NCBI RefSeq assembly: GCF_003124125.1
Contig: NZ_QCXQ01000001.1
Location: 354,855-418,854, forward strand
Reading direction: 5' to 3'
Length of the DNA: 64,000 bases
Source: Levilactobacillus bambusae
GTDB taxonomy: Bacteria > Bacillota > Bacilli > Lactobacillales > Lactobacillaceae
This document shows, piece after piece, positions 8,151-17,551 of the stretch (position 1 is its first letter; every line of letters begins with the position of its first letter). Under the pieces are notes generated by a model. That model was not told the origin of the DNA and did no database searches. It saw only the letters and a list, made by a program, of their open reading frames with translations. Both the position numbers and the translations under genes were made by a program.

Positions 8151-11100
8151 TTATAAATCTAGCATTTGACGTCCATTTTTACGATTAAATGAGTTAATTC
8201 CATTTACTGCATGTTTACCAAGGGTTTCATCGCCAAGCTTGACGGTAATCTCAATGGGTTGTTGAGAACCTTGATTCGTTTGATGATCCATTTGTTGATT
8301 AGCCATAGCCACGCTAATGGCACTCATTAACGCTTCCTGCAATCCAGCTGTCCCATTGCTGTGTAGCAATGCATCAGAATCCTGCGGGTTAGATTGAATA
8401 TCTGAGGGTGCAATTGTACTTGAGGTAACCATAGAATGCGGCATAGTAATTCCATCGCCAAAGTTCTGTTTCATATACCCCATGGCCTGTTGCATAAGTT
8501 CTAATGCCCGTGACGGTTGACTGAGTGGCAAAACAATTTCCGGTGTATTTTCTTCAGCTAAATTATAAGTACCAGCCTGATTAACAAATCCACCATTTTT
8601 AAATCCAAGATGTAACCCCTTGAGGGAATCAAGGATGTTAAACCCACTATTTTTACCATCAAACAATGAACCCGCCGCTTTTGAAGTAGCATCCGTAGCC
8701 TTCTTAGCAGCACTGTAGGCAGCCTCAGCGATTTTGCGTGCTTTTTCTTTGGCCTTATCAAATGCCTCTTTTAAGGCTTTATGCACCATGTTAACAGCAC
8801 CGTCTTCTAAAGAAGATACCCCACCCTTGGCAACTGCAGTTCCTAAGTCTGAACCATACCCTAAGTTAACAAATTGACCAACACCTTTTTTGATAACCTC
8901 CATTGGATGTGAAGCATCGTAGCTAATATTACCGGCAATCCCTCGAATACCATTGATAATATCCTTAATACGATCCTCAACCGACTCAACTGCACCGCCG
9001 ATAGCATTTGAAAATCCTGAACCAAGTCCACCAAGTATGTCTCCAAAGTTTGGCATAGAAAAATCAAAATTACCAAATAGCCCATTAGCATAGTGTGGCA
9101 ACTTAGCGGTTGCCTCACGATAGGTCTGTTGTGCATTCTTAATCCGCGTACCCTTAGGTAGATAAACCATCATGTTACGTTGTGCTGGGAAGATCCCTTG
9201 TTTACCATTTGGTAATTGATAGGCCTCACGGTAATGACTAGCATTTTCATCATTTACCATGGCAAGGCCACCCTGATGGTGTCCGCCCTGTGCAAAATGA
9301 GGGACATCCCAATAGGACATTCCATCAGCCATTCCATGGGCGCCAACCTTATCTAGAATCCATTTAATTCCTTTGATTACACCATTAACAGCTTTCCCAA
9401 TTGTACTTAGAATGCCGTTGGCAATATCGGCTGAGGCACGTTTGATAGCGTCTACCCCATTTTTAAGTCCACTGGCAATTTTTCCACCGAGACTACCGGC
9501 CCACCCAGTAATTTTCTTACTAACTGATGTAATACCTGAATGGACCCAACCACCAACCGTTTGTCCAGCCTTGGATGCCGCAGACTTGCCACTCGAAATA
9601 TGGGAACCAATATAAGAACCAAGTCCTTTAGACCAGGTCTGGATTTTTGAATTAATTCCCTTAATACCAGAATGAACCCAGCCACCCACACTGCTACCGG
9701 CCTTGGATGCTAAAGATTTTGCACCCGACGAAGCTGTATGAATTAGCGAACCTAATCCTTTAGACCAAGATTTCACTTTGGAATTTACGGTAGTGACTCC
9801 GGTATGGACCCAACCACCAATTGTTTTACCAGTCTTAGAGGCCAATGTCTTAGCTCCTGAAGAAGCTTTATTAATAAGTGATCCTAAATCTTTAGACCAA
9901 CTCTTGATTTTGGAGTCAGCAGTTGTGACCCCTGTATGAACCCATCCGCCAACCGTTTTACCAGCCTTTGAGGCTAGTGACTTAGCACTCTTTGCAGCAT
10001 CGTTGATGTCCTTACCGAGGTTCTTAGACCACTTTTTAATAGTAGTTGAAGCATCTTTAACCTTATCAGATACCCATTTACCAACTTTACTTCCAGCATC
10101 TTGAGCAGCCTTCTTACCACTCTCAACTTTTTTACCAATATTTTTTCCAATATCTTTAGCCCAACTAACAGCATTATCAAGGGCCTTTTTACCCCATTTA
10201 AGGATGGCCTGCCCAGTTTTTGTGTCTTTTAGGAACCAGTTAGTTATGCCGGCTACAGGATTAATAATAAGTAAAGCAACGTCTTTCCAATTTTTCTTTA
10301 GCCAATCTAAGGCATTGCCAGCCCATTTAGAAACGTTTTTGCCTAGCTTAGTATCCTTTAAAAACCAATCAGCAATACTACCTACTGGATTAATAATAAA
10401 CTTGGCAACATTTTGCCAATTATTCTTAAGCCACTTGATGGCATCTCCCATCCATTTCGTAATGTTGGTATAAATACCATTAACAAAATCACGAAATTTC
10501 TTGTTGTGGGTATAAAGAACAACTAAACCAGCAACGACTGCGGCAATAGCAGTTGCAATCAGCCCAATTGGATTAGCGTCCATCGCTGCGTCTAGGATGA
10601 CCTGACCAGCAGCGGCGGCTTTACTCCAAATCGACCAATCTTTGAAACCTTTAACTAAATTAACGACGTTACCTGCAGCAGACTTTAACGATGACCATTT
10701 GACAGAAACAAGGTCACCAGCAACAGACGCACCGTCTTTTAGTTTAGTCCACGATGTAGAAGCTAATCCCTTGGCCGTTGATGCACCATCTTTCAACTTC
10801 CCCCAAGAAACACTAGCTAAATCACGTGAGTACCCCCAAAGATCCTTAACATTTTCCACACCATCTTTTAAATCGGAAATACCCGTTATCTTACCAAAGA
10901 ATTCCTTTAAAACACCCTTTTTACCGTCTAAACCTTTACTTTTAGTTAATAGATCTTCAACAAGGGATGTCCCTTTACTGAGTCCCTTAAAACTAGTTTT
11001 AATTACAAACATAGTCGCTAAAACCTTAGCAAACGTTTGAACGGCTTTTTGATGTTTATCAATCCATGATGATAATCCCTCTAAAGCATCCGCAATCCCT

Positions 11101-14100
11101 TTTAATGCACTAATACTTGATCCTCCAGTAAAACCCGCTATAGGTTTTAAGAAGGCATCAATAAGTGATTTACCTAATGGTGCTAATGCCTTTAGAACTG
11201 AATTGACTACCTTAATCGCACTTGAAAGCAACTTGAAAAAAGTAGGTAATGCGTCGGTAATAGTAAATTTAGCTAATGGCAAAAGAACATTTTTATATGC
11301 CCACTCTATTGCATCCCATACTGTCTTATCCAAGCCTTTAATCGACTTAAATAAACCTTCTATAGACTTTAAAAGTGGTGTAAAATCCAGTTTTTTAGCC
11401 CACTTTGCCGTTGCATCAGCCATATCGCTAAGATGATCAAATATATCCTTAAAAATTTCAAGAATAGTGTGTAAAATACTTTGTCCAGTCTTACCGGCAT
11501 CCCAAGCTTTTTTGAATTGGCCAGCTAAGTTTCCGATAGTCTTACCAACACTACCCGAAATTTTGAATATGTCTTTAAAGATCCCAGTTCCAACAGCGCC
11601 TTCTTTCCAAGCCGCTGTAAATGAACTTACAAAATCATCAATGACATCTAAGACTTTCTTAATAGCATCTAGCCAACTACCAAACATCTTGGTTCCAGTT
11701 TCGCCTTGATTCCATGCATCGTGAAACGAATCTGCAAAAGTTCCAATTAATTTACCAATCTGTTTAGCAATATCAATAATGTCAGAGAATATTTTTCTAC
11801 CAATATCTCCAGCGTCCCAGGCTTTCTTAAATGAAATAACAATATCATCCAAATCACGTAGTAACTTACCAATATCATTAAGCCACGTTTCAAAAAGCTT
11901 AGTGCCTGCATCTCCTTCATTCCACGCTTTACGGAACGAGTCTGCAAAATCGGCAATCGTGTTATTAATATCGGTAAATAGTTTTAACAGGTTTTGGGCG
12001 ATTCTTTCACCAGTTCCGTCGTTCCATGCCTTTCGGAATGATTCTGTAATACTGCCTAACAACTTTAAGATTGAATCCAGCATCACAAAGATGGATTTAA
12101 TATATTTATCACCGGTACCATGATCTTCCCATGCATCAGCAAACGCTTTGGCAACGTCACCCAGGATGTTGATAATATTAGCGAATAATTGTAATAAGTC
12201 TTCTAACGTTTGAACGCCAAGCTTGCTATCCCAGATTTTAAGGAAGGATTTTCCAATATCACCAATTAACCGTTTGATTTCATTGAAGGCATACTTCATA
12301 GCATCTAAAACAACTTTACCTTTAGCATCCCATGCTTCTTTAATTGGACGATATAGGTCAGCTAAGATATCCCGGAACTTTTTAGCCGCATCGCTTGCTC
12401 CACCAAAGGCTGGGCTAACATTGCCCAATGCCTGTTGAATTCCATCTAGATCTTTAGCTGCATCATCCAATGCATCAGAAAGTGATTTTGTTTCTTCTGG
12501 AGTAAAAGTCTTTAAGGCTTCGTCTTCTCCGCTATCAGAAATAGTATCTTTTGGTGTATATTCTTCCAGGTCTTGATGATGAGCTTCTTTAGGGGTGTAA
12601 TCAGGAATTTCTTTGGAAACGTCCAGCGTGTTAATTTCATCAAAGCCCATGAGATTATTCTTATAATCTTGGTACTTTTTCTTTAGTTCATCGATACGTT
12701 CCTTTTGCTTCTTGTTATATTCCGCAACCTCATCATCTGCACGTTTATTAGAAGCTCGGATAGCATCATTAGCCTGTTCAACAGCTTTCTTACGCTGCTC
12801 GTTAGCTGCTTTAATAGCCGCATTCTGTTCCTGAATAGCTTTCTTACGGGCAGAATTACGAGCTTTTATTTGCGCATTTTCTTCTTGAACTGCCTTTCGA
12901 CCCGCGTCATTTCGAGCTCGAATAGCGGCATTTTCAGCTTGAACGGCTTTCTTAGCAGCTTCGTTAGATGCACTACTAGATCCGGAATCATCTCCTAAGG
13001 CCTTAGCCTGTGTGTACATTTTATTTGCACCAGCTCGGGCCGTAGCATCACTCATACCAAATAACGAGGCACTGAACTTTGCTAACCATCCAGTCGCTTT
13101 TTCCAAGACCTGCATAAATTGATTAATCCATGGCATTACTGTGGAATATAGTGGATAAAAAGCCGCAATTAAGTTTGCCTTAATTTGGTTCAGACTGTTA
13201 CTAAACTGCTTGTTAGTCTTAAATGCATTAGCAAAACCTTCAGAAAGCTTAGTTAATGCTTCAAATCCCACCCCCCATACCAAAAATTGAGCAGGTAATG
13301 ACTTAATTCCACGAGCCAGTTCCGATAATTGACTATCAGATTTCTTAATCCCTTTGTTCATTTTATTTAACGAACTGTTGGAACGAGATCCTAAAGAGGC
13401 CATAGTGCTAGATAGACTACGGGCTTTATGACCCATATCATTCATGCCACTAGAACCACGCTTCAGCATGTAAGAAATTCCAGATAATTTTCCAATAGCA
13501 GTGGCAACTCCTTTAAGAGCTGTCTTAGTTTTGCTTGTAGATCCGTCTAGCAAACTAAATGCTTCCCGTGATCGCTTAGCAACCGTAGCGCTTTCGGACA
13601 AATCCGTATTGACTTTTGGAATTGCCTTACCGAGTTCCCCATAACGATCCTGTAATTTGGCGTACGCTTTATTTAGAGAATCAGAAGAATTAATCGCTTT
13701 GCTAACCTTTTTCTGTACCTTCTCAATTTCTTCGCCAATTTTTCGAGAATCATCGGTTTGAACATTTTGTTTGGCCCCAAACCCCTTACCGGATTCAAAC
13801 TTCATCGCATCTTTTTGTTGGGCCTGAAGTTCTTTAATTTTTCGTTGGTAACTGCCAATTTCGGCTTCATTATGATCCATTTGCTGAGCAATCTTTTGAA
13901 GCTCTGCTGGAATCTCCTTATACTCGTCCTTCATAGAACGAGCTAGATCCTTAGCCGCATTCAGGCTCCGGACCATTTTAGCTTGCTCACTAGCGGCCTG
14001 TTCGTTGGTTCGTGTCGATGTCTTATAATCTCCACGATCGGCAGCTAATCCACCAAGGCTCTTGAGGTTCGCCATCCGTTCCTGTGCAGCCTTTGCCTGT

Positions 14101-14456
14101 TCCATTTTGGCATTGATATCAGATACCATTGAATCCACGTCTTTACCCACGCTTACGCGCATCTTGTGCATGTTTTTGGTAATGCTATCTGTTCCACTCT
14201 CAGATCCTTGATTCATAGATTTCTCGAATTTCTCAAAAAAACCAGCCGTTTGATCCTGCATTTTAGTGAATGATTCAGAGAACTTTTCAGTTAATCCAGA
14301 TAAATCAATACTATTAGTTGCATTATTAGATTCTTCCTGTACGGTCTGTCCTAAACCACCTAATGTCTTATTAAATTTCTCTTTTAATGCGTCTAACTTG
14401 GGCTGGATAAGTTCAGTATTCATATCAAATACTACTTGTAGCGTCTCTAAATCCAT
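8151..14456 (-). CDS. Tape measure protein
   Basis: 2101 residues, the longest gene of the window, so by the usual rule the tail should be roughly 300 nm long. The N-terminal ~400 residues are coiled coil. Four to five ~18-residue repeats of AVQEENAQIKARN type lie near residues 500-575. A run of ~50-residue units with SFRKAWN motifs spans about 730-1030, and four ~40-residue units with GGWVHTG motifs span about 1460-1650. A strongly hydrophobic stretch ANPIGLIATAIAAVVAGLVV could cross the membrane during DNA entry. The C-terminal part holds the typical HFAQGGHHQGGLAMV and EIVLPLS segments. No muralytic domain is visible. The internal repeats suggest that tail length evolves by repeat gain and loss. 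Confidence 0.95.
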   Translation of the reverse strand: MDLETLQVVFDMNTELIQPKLDALKEKFNKTLGGLGQTVQEESNNATNSIDLSGLTEKFSESFTKMQDQTAGFFEKFEKSMNQGSESGTDSITKNMHKMRVSVGKDVDSMVSDINAKMEQAKAAQERMANLKSLGGLAADRGDYKTSTRTNEQAASEQAKMVRSLNAAKDLARSMKDEYKEIPAELQKIAQQMDHNEAEIGSYQRKIKELQAQQKDAMKFESGKGFGAKQNVQTDDSRKIGEEIEKVQKKVSKAINSSDSLNKAYAKLQDRYGELGKAIPKVNTDLSESATVAKRSREAFSLLDGSTSKTKTALKGVATAIGKLSGISYMLKRGSSGMNDMGHKARSLSSTMASLGSRSNSSLNKMNKGIKKSDSQLSELARGIKSLPAQFLVWGVGFEALTKLSEGFANAFKTNKQFSNSLNQIKANLIAAFYPLYSTVMPWINQFMQVLEKATGWLAKFSASLFGMSDATARAGANKMYTQAKALGDDSGSSSASNEAAKKAVQAENAAIRARNDAGRKAVQEENAQIKARNSARKKAIQEQNAAIKAANEQRKKAVEQANDAIRASNKRADDEVAEYNKKQKERIDELKKKYQDYKNNLMGFDEINTLDVSKEIPDYTPKEAHHQDLEEYTPKDTISDSGEDEALKTFTPEETKSLSDALDDAAKDLDGIQQALGNVSPAFGGASDAAKKFRDILADLYRPIKEAWDAKGKVVLDAMKYAFNEIKRLIGDIGKSFLKIWDSKLGVQTLEDLLQLFANIINILGDVAKAFADAWEDHGTGDKYIKSIFVMLDSILKLLGSITESFRKAWNDGTGERIAQNLLKLFTDINNTIADFADSFRKAWNEGDAGTKLFETWLNDIGKLLRDLDDIVISFKKAWDAGDIGRKIFSDIIDIAKQIGKLIGTFADSFHDAWNQGETGTKMFGSWLDAIKKVLDVIDDFVSSFTAAWKEGAVGTGIFKDIFKISGSVGKTIGNLAGQFKKAWDAGKTGQSILHTILEIFKDIFDHLSDMADATAKWAKKLDFTPLLKSIEGLFKSIKGLDKTVWDAIEWAYKNVLLPLAKFTITDALPTFFKLLSSAIKVVNSVLKALAPLGKSLIDAFLKPIAGFTGGSSISALKGIADALEGLSSWIDKHQKAVQTFAKVLATMFVIKTSFKGLSKGTSLVEDLLTKSKGLDGKKGVLKEFFGKITGISDLKDGVENVKDLWGYSRDLASVSWGKLKDGASTAKGLASTSWTKLKDGASVAGDLVSVKWSSLKSAAGNVVNLVKGFKDWSIWSKAAAAGQVILDAAMDANPIGLIATAIAAVVAGLVVLYTHNKKFRDFVNGIYTNITKWMGDAIKWLKNNWQNVAKFIINPVGSIADWFLKDTKLGKNVSKWAGNALDWLKKNWKDVALLIINPVAGITNWFLKDTKTGQAILKWGKKALDNAVSWAKDIGKNIGKKVESGKKAAQDAGSKVGKWVSDKVKDASTTIKKWSKNLGKDINDAAKSAKSLASKAGKTVGGWVHTGVTTADSKIKSWSKDLGSLINKASSGAKTLASKTGKTIGGWVHTGVTTVNSKVKSWSKGLGSLIHTASSGAKSLASKAGSSVGGWVHSGIKGINSKIQTWSKGLGSYIGSHISSGKSAASKAGQTVGGWVHSGITSVSKKITGWAGSLGGKIASGLKNGVDAIKRASADIANGILSTIGKAVNGVIKGIKWILDKVGAHGMADGMSYWDVPHFAQGGHHQGGLAMVNDENASHYREAYQLPNGKQGIFPAQRNMMVYLPKGTRIKNAQQTYREATAKLPHYANGLFGNFDFSMPNFGDILGGLGSGFSNAIGGAVESVEDRIKDIINGIRGIAGNISYDASHPMEVIKKGVGQFVNLGYGSDLGTAVAKGGVSSLEDGAVNMVHKALKEAFDKAKEKARKIAEAAYSAAKKATDATSKAAGSLFDGKNSGFNILDSLKGLHLGFKNGGFVNQAGTYNLAEENTPEIVLPLSQPSRALELMQQAMGYMKQNFGDGITMPHSMVTSSTIAPSDIQSNPQDSDALLHSNGTAGLQEALMSAISVAMANQQMDHQTNQGSQQPIEITVKLGDETLGKHAVNGINSFNRKNGRQMLDL

Positions 14457-14458
14457 GA

Positions 14459-14929
14459 TTACTCACCCCCCTGTGCCCTCTTGGCATTATTAATTTGTTT
14501 AATGGCTAGCGCCTGCTTAATAAACTCAGCCTGATCTTTTTTCCATTCAGGTGTGGGTTCGGCAATCTCTTTTTTGGTGGTAGCATCGTTCAAAAATCCA
14601 TACATCTTATCAACGGATGGCATTTTATTAGGCTCATTAAAAGCAAACGCTAATAGCTGCGACAACCGATGGTCCATTACAGCTCGTTCCTTCAATGCAT
14701 CCTGATGCTGTTTTTTTATGGCAGCTGATTGGATGGTGATTTCATCAAGCGTCATATCCCAATACTCTGTTGCAGGGATGCCTGCATTAACTGCTAGTGG
14801 ATAGAGATCCCTCAACATTTCCGATACGGTATCATATCGCTTGTTGCTTAGATCAGACTGTCCTCGTCCGGATCGTCGTTGTCCAATGTCACTGGTTCTT
14901 CCTTCTGGTCGTCCGAACTCTTCTTCCCG
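14459..14929 (-). CDS. Tail assembly chaperone gpT part, expressed as gpGT by -1 frameshift
   Basis: This frame is open without a stop from the slippery site at 14935-14929 to 14459, although its first ATG (14818) has no ribosome site upstream. Read as a -1 fusion from gpG codon 106 it adds 156 residues, giving a 262-residue gpGT. The C-terminal part (MLRDLYPLAVNAGIP to NNAKRAQGGE, helical and charged) is what one expects of a tape-measure chaperone. The gene lies just before the tape measure gene. The gpG/gpGT arrangement is well known from lambda and most long-tailed phages; here it is deduced from the frame layout. Confidence 0.8.
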   Translation of the reverse strand, partial: REEEFGRPEGRTSDIGQRRSGRGQSDLSNKRYDTVSEMLRDLYPLAVNAGIPATEYWDMTLDEITIQSAAIKKQHQDALKERAVMDHRLSQLLAFAFNEPNKMPSVDKMYGFLNDATTKKEIAEPTPEWKKDQAEFIKQALAIKQINNAKRAQGGE

Positions 14930-15246
14930 AAAAAACCTGCTTCGGTTACCAGGTCTGTTAATGTAGTAAATAATTCAAGCGTTGTGTTGCCCTCGTCTAA
15001 CCAAGCTTGAAAATCATCCACTAGCATAGTATCTGTCACACCGTGCGTTTGATTAGCGCCTTGAAGTACAACCAAAATTTCATTAGTAGGTGGAAGTTGG
15101 ATTTGCCCATTACCACTCATAAACAGTGACATAATGGACTTCTTTAAGCGCTTTTCAATGTTAAGAATGGCCTTCCCGTCAAGCCTTAACTCTAGTTCGT
15201 GCTTGCCAAATTGAAATTTCATTCCTGCTGTTTTCTTAGATGTCAT
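14848..15246 (-). CDS. Tail assembly chaperone gpG
   Basis: 132 residues, MTSKKTAGMKFQFGKHELEL at the N-terminus and an acidic tail DNDDPDEDSLI. Position between major tail protein and tape measure, and the frameshift into the next frame, identify it as the gpG-type chaperone that coats the tape measure during tail assembly. The ATG at 15246 is set by GGAGG upstream; the frame extends to 15312 without a site. Most ribosomes should stop at 14848 and a few shift to make gpGT. Confidence 0.8.
   Translation of the reverse strand: MTSKKTAGMKFQFGKHELELRLDGKAILNIEKRLKKSIMSLFMSGNGQIQLPPTNEILVVLQGANQTHGVTDTMLVDDFQAWLDEGNTTLELFTTLTDLVTEAGFFGKKSSDDQKEEPVTLDNDDPDEDSLI
14929..14935 (-). promoter_or_regulatory. 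Slippery heptamer T TTT TTC for -1 frameshifting
   Basis: In the gpG frame the codons are GGT TTT TTC (codons 104-106), giving a canonical X XXY YYZ heptamer. Both tRNAs can re-pair after a one-base slip back. The -1 frame is then open for 157 codons through the gpT part. Confidence 0.78.
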
Positions 15247-15277
15247 AGTTAAAATTCCTCCATGTAATTTCTGCACA

Positions 15278-15320
15278 TAAAAAGCCGCCCCATTCGGTAT
15301 TGTGTATTTCATTGGCGACT
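15278..15320 (-). terminator. Attenuating terminator between major tail and gpG genes
   Basis: On the minus strand AGTCGCC pairs with GGCGGCT and is followed by TTTTTAT. It lies after the extended major tail frame and before gpG, a sensible place to lower expression of chaperone and tape measure relative to the tail tube protein. Confidence 0.6.
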
Positions 15321-15332
15321 AAAGATTGCTTA

Positions 15333-15449
15333 CTATTTAGTTGTTTTTGAATTATGGACCTTGGTTAATACATTAACCGTATCTAAATCGGCTGCCTTTA
15401 ATTCGGCCTTAGCGGCTGAAATCGGTGCTTCAGATTCTGAACTAGGAGG
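15333..15449 (-). other. Putative +1 frameshift extension of the major tail protein
   Basis: After the tail gene codons AAT CCC TCC TAG, a slip forward by one base at CCC gives CCT CCT AGT and opens a frame that adds 37 residues (PSSESEAPISAAKAE to VHNSKTTK) ending at TAG 15335-15333. The peptide is lysine- and alanine-rich with ordinary codons and fills what would otherwise be a gap. +1 shifting near the ends of structural genes at proline codons has been described in Listeria phage PSA. Here it is inferred from the frame only. Confidence 0.55.
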
Positions 15450-15954
15450 GATTACTCGCTCCAGTTGTTGGTGACTGGCTGAAATCCGGCCCATCTGATA
15501 CTGACACCGTCAGCGTATAGGTAAGCGCCGCATTAGTTGCTAAGGCAGCTACCTGAATGGAGAATGATCCCGTAAAGGTGGCAGTCATTCCATCTGGGTA
15601 AGTAATTCGCCAGTTATATTGCTTTCGGTCATTGGCCTTAGGCTGAATAGCATTCCATGATGGCCCTTTATACTGCACAGTAAAGGCCATAGATGAAGCA
15701 GCCTGGATCCCTTCCAATTGCTTAGCCCGTGTATCCGCTAATGTCGTTACATCAATTTCCTGTGGCGCTCCACCTACAGCAGGTAACGCCTTGACATCAG
15801 CAACTACCGTGTAACTCGTTGTGTTCCCTGGTTCAGCAATTTCTAGCTTTGATCCTGTACCTACTAATCCTGGTGTAGAGTCAACATAAGTATCTGCAAA
15901 CCGCTGTAATACCATAGGTACACGATAAATAGTATTGCTTAATAAAGATTTCAT
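15442..15954 (-). CDS. Major tail tube protein
   Basis: 170 residues in the zero frame. The beta-rich sequence with ALPAVGGAPQEIDVTTLADTRAKQLEG is typical of major tail proteins of phages infecting low-GC Gram-positives, and its place after the tail terminator gene fits. The N-terminus carries VLQRFADTYVD, a motif shared with capsid and scaffold that resembles the Prp cleavage site of ribosomal protein L27; processing would leave a protein starting ADTYVD. A longer form of about 206 residues may be made by +1 frameshifting at 15450-15448. AGGGGGA precedes the ATG at 15954. Confidence 0.85.
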   Translation of the reverse strand: MKSLLSNTIYRVPMVLQRFADTYVDSTPGLVGTGSKLEIAEPGNTTSYTVVADVKALPAVGGAPQEIDVTTLADTRAKQLEGIQAASSMAFTVQYKGPSWNAIQPKANDRKQYNWRITYPDGMTATFTGSFSIQVAALATNAALTYTLTVSVSDGPDFSQSPTTGASNPS

Positions 15955-15975
15955 AATTAAATATTCCCCCTAATT

Positions 15976-16341
15976 TTAATGAGCTTGATAAACATGATTA
16001 TTTGTATTATCAACCACGCCTATCAACGTAATAATGGCACGGTTAAAGCCTGCCTGATTGGCTTGCTGAACTGTCGCCTCAAATCCGATTTGAGCAAACT
16101 TATCAGTAACTTCATCCACAATGAAAGTTAAACTACCCTCTTGAATAAAGATATCAATAACAATTTGCCAGTTTGTATCTGTCTCCACATTGTCTCCCGT
16201 TCTTACATACGTTGAACGCCGTGTTTGATAAACAGCCATGGGAAACACGGTTATTTCATCCGGATAGGCCGAACGAACGGATCTTAAAGCTGAAATAGAC
16301 TTTAGAATCCGATTCACGTCAACATTCACGTTATAAACCAT
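15976..16341 (-). CDS. Tail terminator/completion protein
   Basis: 121 residues. Its place between the gp10-like protein and the major tail protein, its size and the segments SAYPDEITVFPMAVYQTRRS and TFIVDEVTDKFAQIGF fit the tail terminator proteins that stop tail growth and dock the tail to the head. It overlaps the preceding gene by 11 bases. Confidence 0.72.
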   Translation of the reverse strand: MVYNVNVDVNRILKSISALRSVRSAYPDEITVFPMAVYQTRRSTYVRTGDNVETDTNWQIVIDIFIQEGSLTFIVDEVTDKFAQIGFEATVQQANQAGFNRAIITLIGVVDNTNNHVYQAH

Positions 16342-16885
16342 CGGTTAATTCACCTAACTTCTTATGAACACGATCCTTAATGATTTCTGGTGCCTCTTTA
16401 CCTGCTTCTTGAATGGCCGGAGTCATAAATTGGCGAGCTGGTTGCCCGTTCGTTCGATAGTACTTCTTACCATTAATCTTAATGATTGGCATACCATAAA
16501 TAGCATTAAGATCACTATCAACGGCATTCACTGGAATGAACCACGGATGTTGTGTATAAACAGGATTAATACCGTCTGGTAAGACTTTTTCAGAAGCCTG
16601 TCCCACCAATCCAGTACCAAACTCACGATAAGTGGCTACTGGATCATTTGAAAAAAGGCGGCCACGTATATGACCGTCTTCGTCTTTAACTACTTCATAA
16701 TGTAACGATCCTGCTAACTCTCCTGTGCTGTGTTTCATGGACGATTGCAGCTCTCTGACTACGATTTGATCGGCTTCTTCTACAACATCAAAATTTGCAT
16801 CCCATAAGGCATCATCCAGCTCATCCGGAAGTAATTCCAACTTGCGCATCAATCGATCCAGACCTTCTACCTTAATTTCCGGCAT
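16331..16885 (-). CDS. HK97 gp10-like head-tail joining protein
   Basis: 184 residues starting MPEIKVEGLDRLMRKLELLP, the usual opening of the HK97 gp10 family (a minor tail or joining protein), with the family's STGELAGSLHYEV and YREFGTG segments. It overlaps its neighbours by 14 and 11 bases. Confidence 0.85.
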   Translation of the reverse strand: MPEIKVEGLDRLMRKLELLPDELDDALWDANFDVVEEADQIVVRELQSSMKHSTGELAGSLHYEVVKDEDGHIRGRLFSNDPVATYREFGTGLVGQASEKVLPDGINPVYTQHPWFIPVNAVDSDLNAIYGMPIIKINGKKYYRTNGQPARQFMTPAIQEAGKEAPEIIKDRVHKKLGELTDGL

Positions 16886-17225
16886 GTGTATCTACCTTCT
16901 TAATTAAGACGTTCAAGTGATCTGAGTAAGTTGAAATAGAGATAATCTTATAATCAGGATCGTCAGCATCCTTACTAACCATTACACAAATCCCATCATT
17001 CTCATTGATTCCTTCAATAATCTGTTTACCTTGATACATAAGGCTTTTCATATACGTTAAGTCATTACCATAAATAGCCGCATTAACAGATCCACCAGCA
17101 GGCTGCATAGTTACTTGTAGAGGAACAGCGCTCCCCCATGAATGAATAGAATTCCCTTCATCATCTGTTCTCAAGATTCGGCGACGTAAATAAACAGTCC
17201 GCTGGCCGCGCCTTGCTAGTTTCAT
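16872..17225 (-). CDS. Head closure protein (head-tail adaptor)
   Basis: 117 residues, basic N-terminus MKLARRGQRTVYLRRR, then GSAVPLQVTMQPAGGSVNAAIYG. Size and position (second gene of the connector set) fit a SPP1 gp16-like head-tail adaptor. The ATG overlaps the stop of the previous gene as TAATG. Confidence 0.7.
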   Translation of the reverse strand: MKLARRGQRTVYLRRRILRTDDEGNSIHSWGSAVPLQVTMQPAGGSVNAAIYGNDLTYMKSLMYQGKQIIEGINENDGICVMVSKDADDPDYKIISISTYSDHLNVLIKKVDTHAGN

Positions 17226-17539
17226 TAGTGAATCTCCTTAAACTTAGTCACACGATAATGGTTCAATGACTGTTTAATGTTTTGAGGGATGCCAATCTCG
17301 AAGTAACGATTGACGTTTCCCTCATTACGTTGGGTTTCACCCTCGGTATCTAATCGATTATAAGCAACGACGGCTAGTTGTTTTGCATAAACAGTCATAC
17401 TGCCAATTGGTTTGTCACGATTCGTATAATCAAGAACTTGCGCTAAGGCATCAGTAAAAAGGTCTTGAATTAACAGGAAATTGTTTGAGTCTAATGGTAT
17501 ACCTAAGCGCATTGCCAATGTCTTAACCTGATCATCCAT
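17225..17539 (-). CDS. Head-tail connector protein (gp6-like)
   Basis: 104 residues and mostly helical, with DALAQVLDYTNRDKPIGSM and YNRLDTEGETQRNEGN, the pattern of phage gp6-like connectors that join portal ring and adaptor. Start at 17539 after AAGGAGGAAAAGG. It follows the major capsid gene directly. Confidence 0.82.
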   Translation of the reverse strand: MDDQVKTLAMRLGIPLDSNNFLLIQDLFTDALAQVLDYTNRDKPIGSMTVYAKQLAVVAYNRLDTEGETQRNEGNVNRYFEIGIPQNIKQSLNHYRVTKFKEIH

Positions 17540-17551
17540 TCCTTTTCCTCC

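Noticed and set aside
9480-13000. Repeated DNA in the tape measure gene as a CRISPR array or mobile element
   Set aside because: The repeats are in frame, vary in sequence and encode repeated protein motifs; there are no unique spacers.
14459-14818. gpT as a separately initiated gene from ATG 14818
   Set aside because: No ribosome site precedes this ATG, and the frame is open back to a slippery heptamer, so frameshift expression is more likely.
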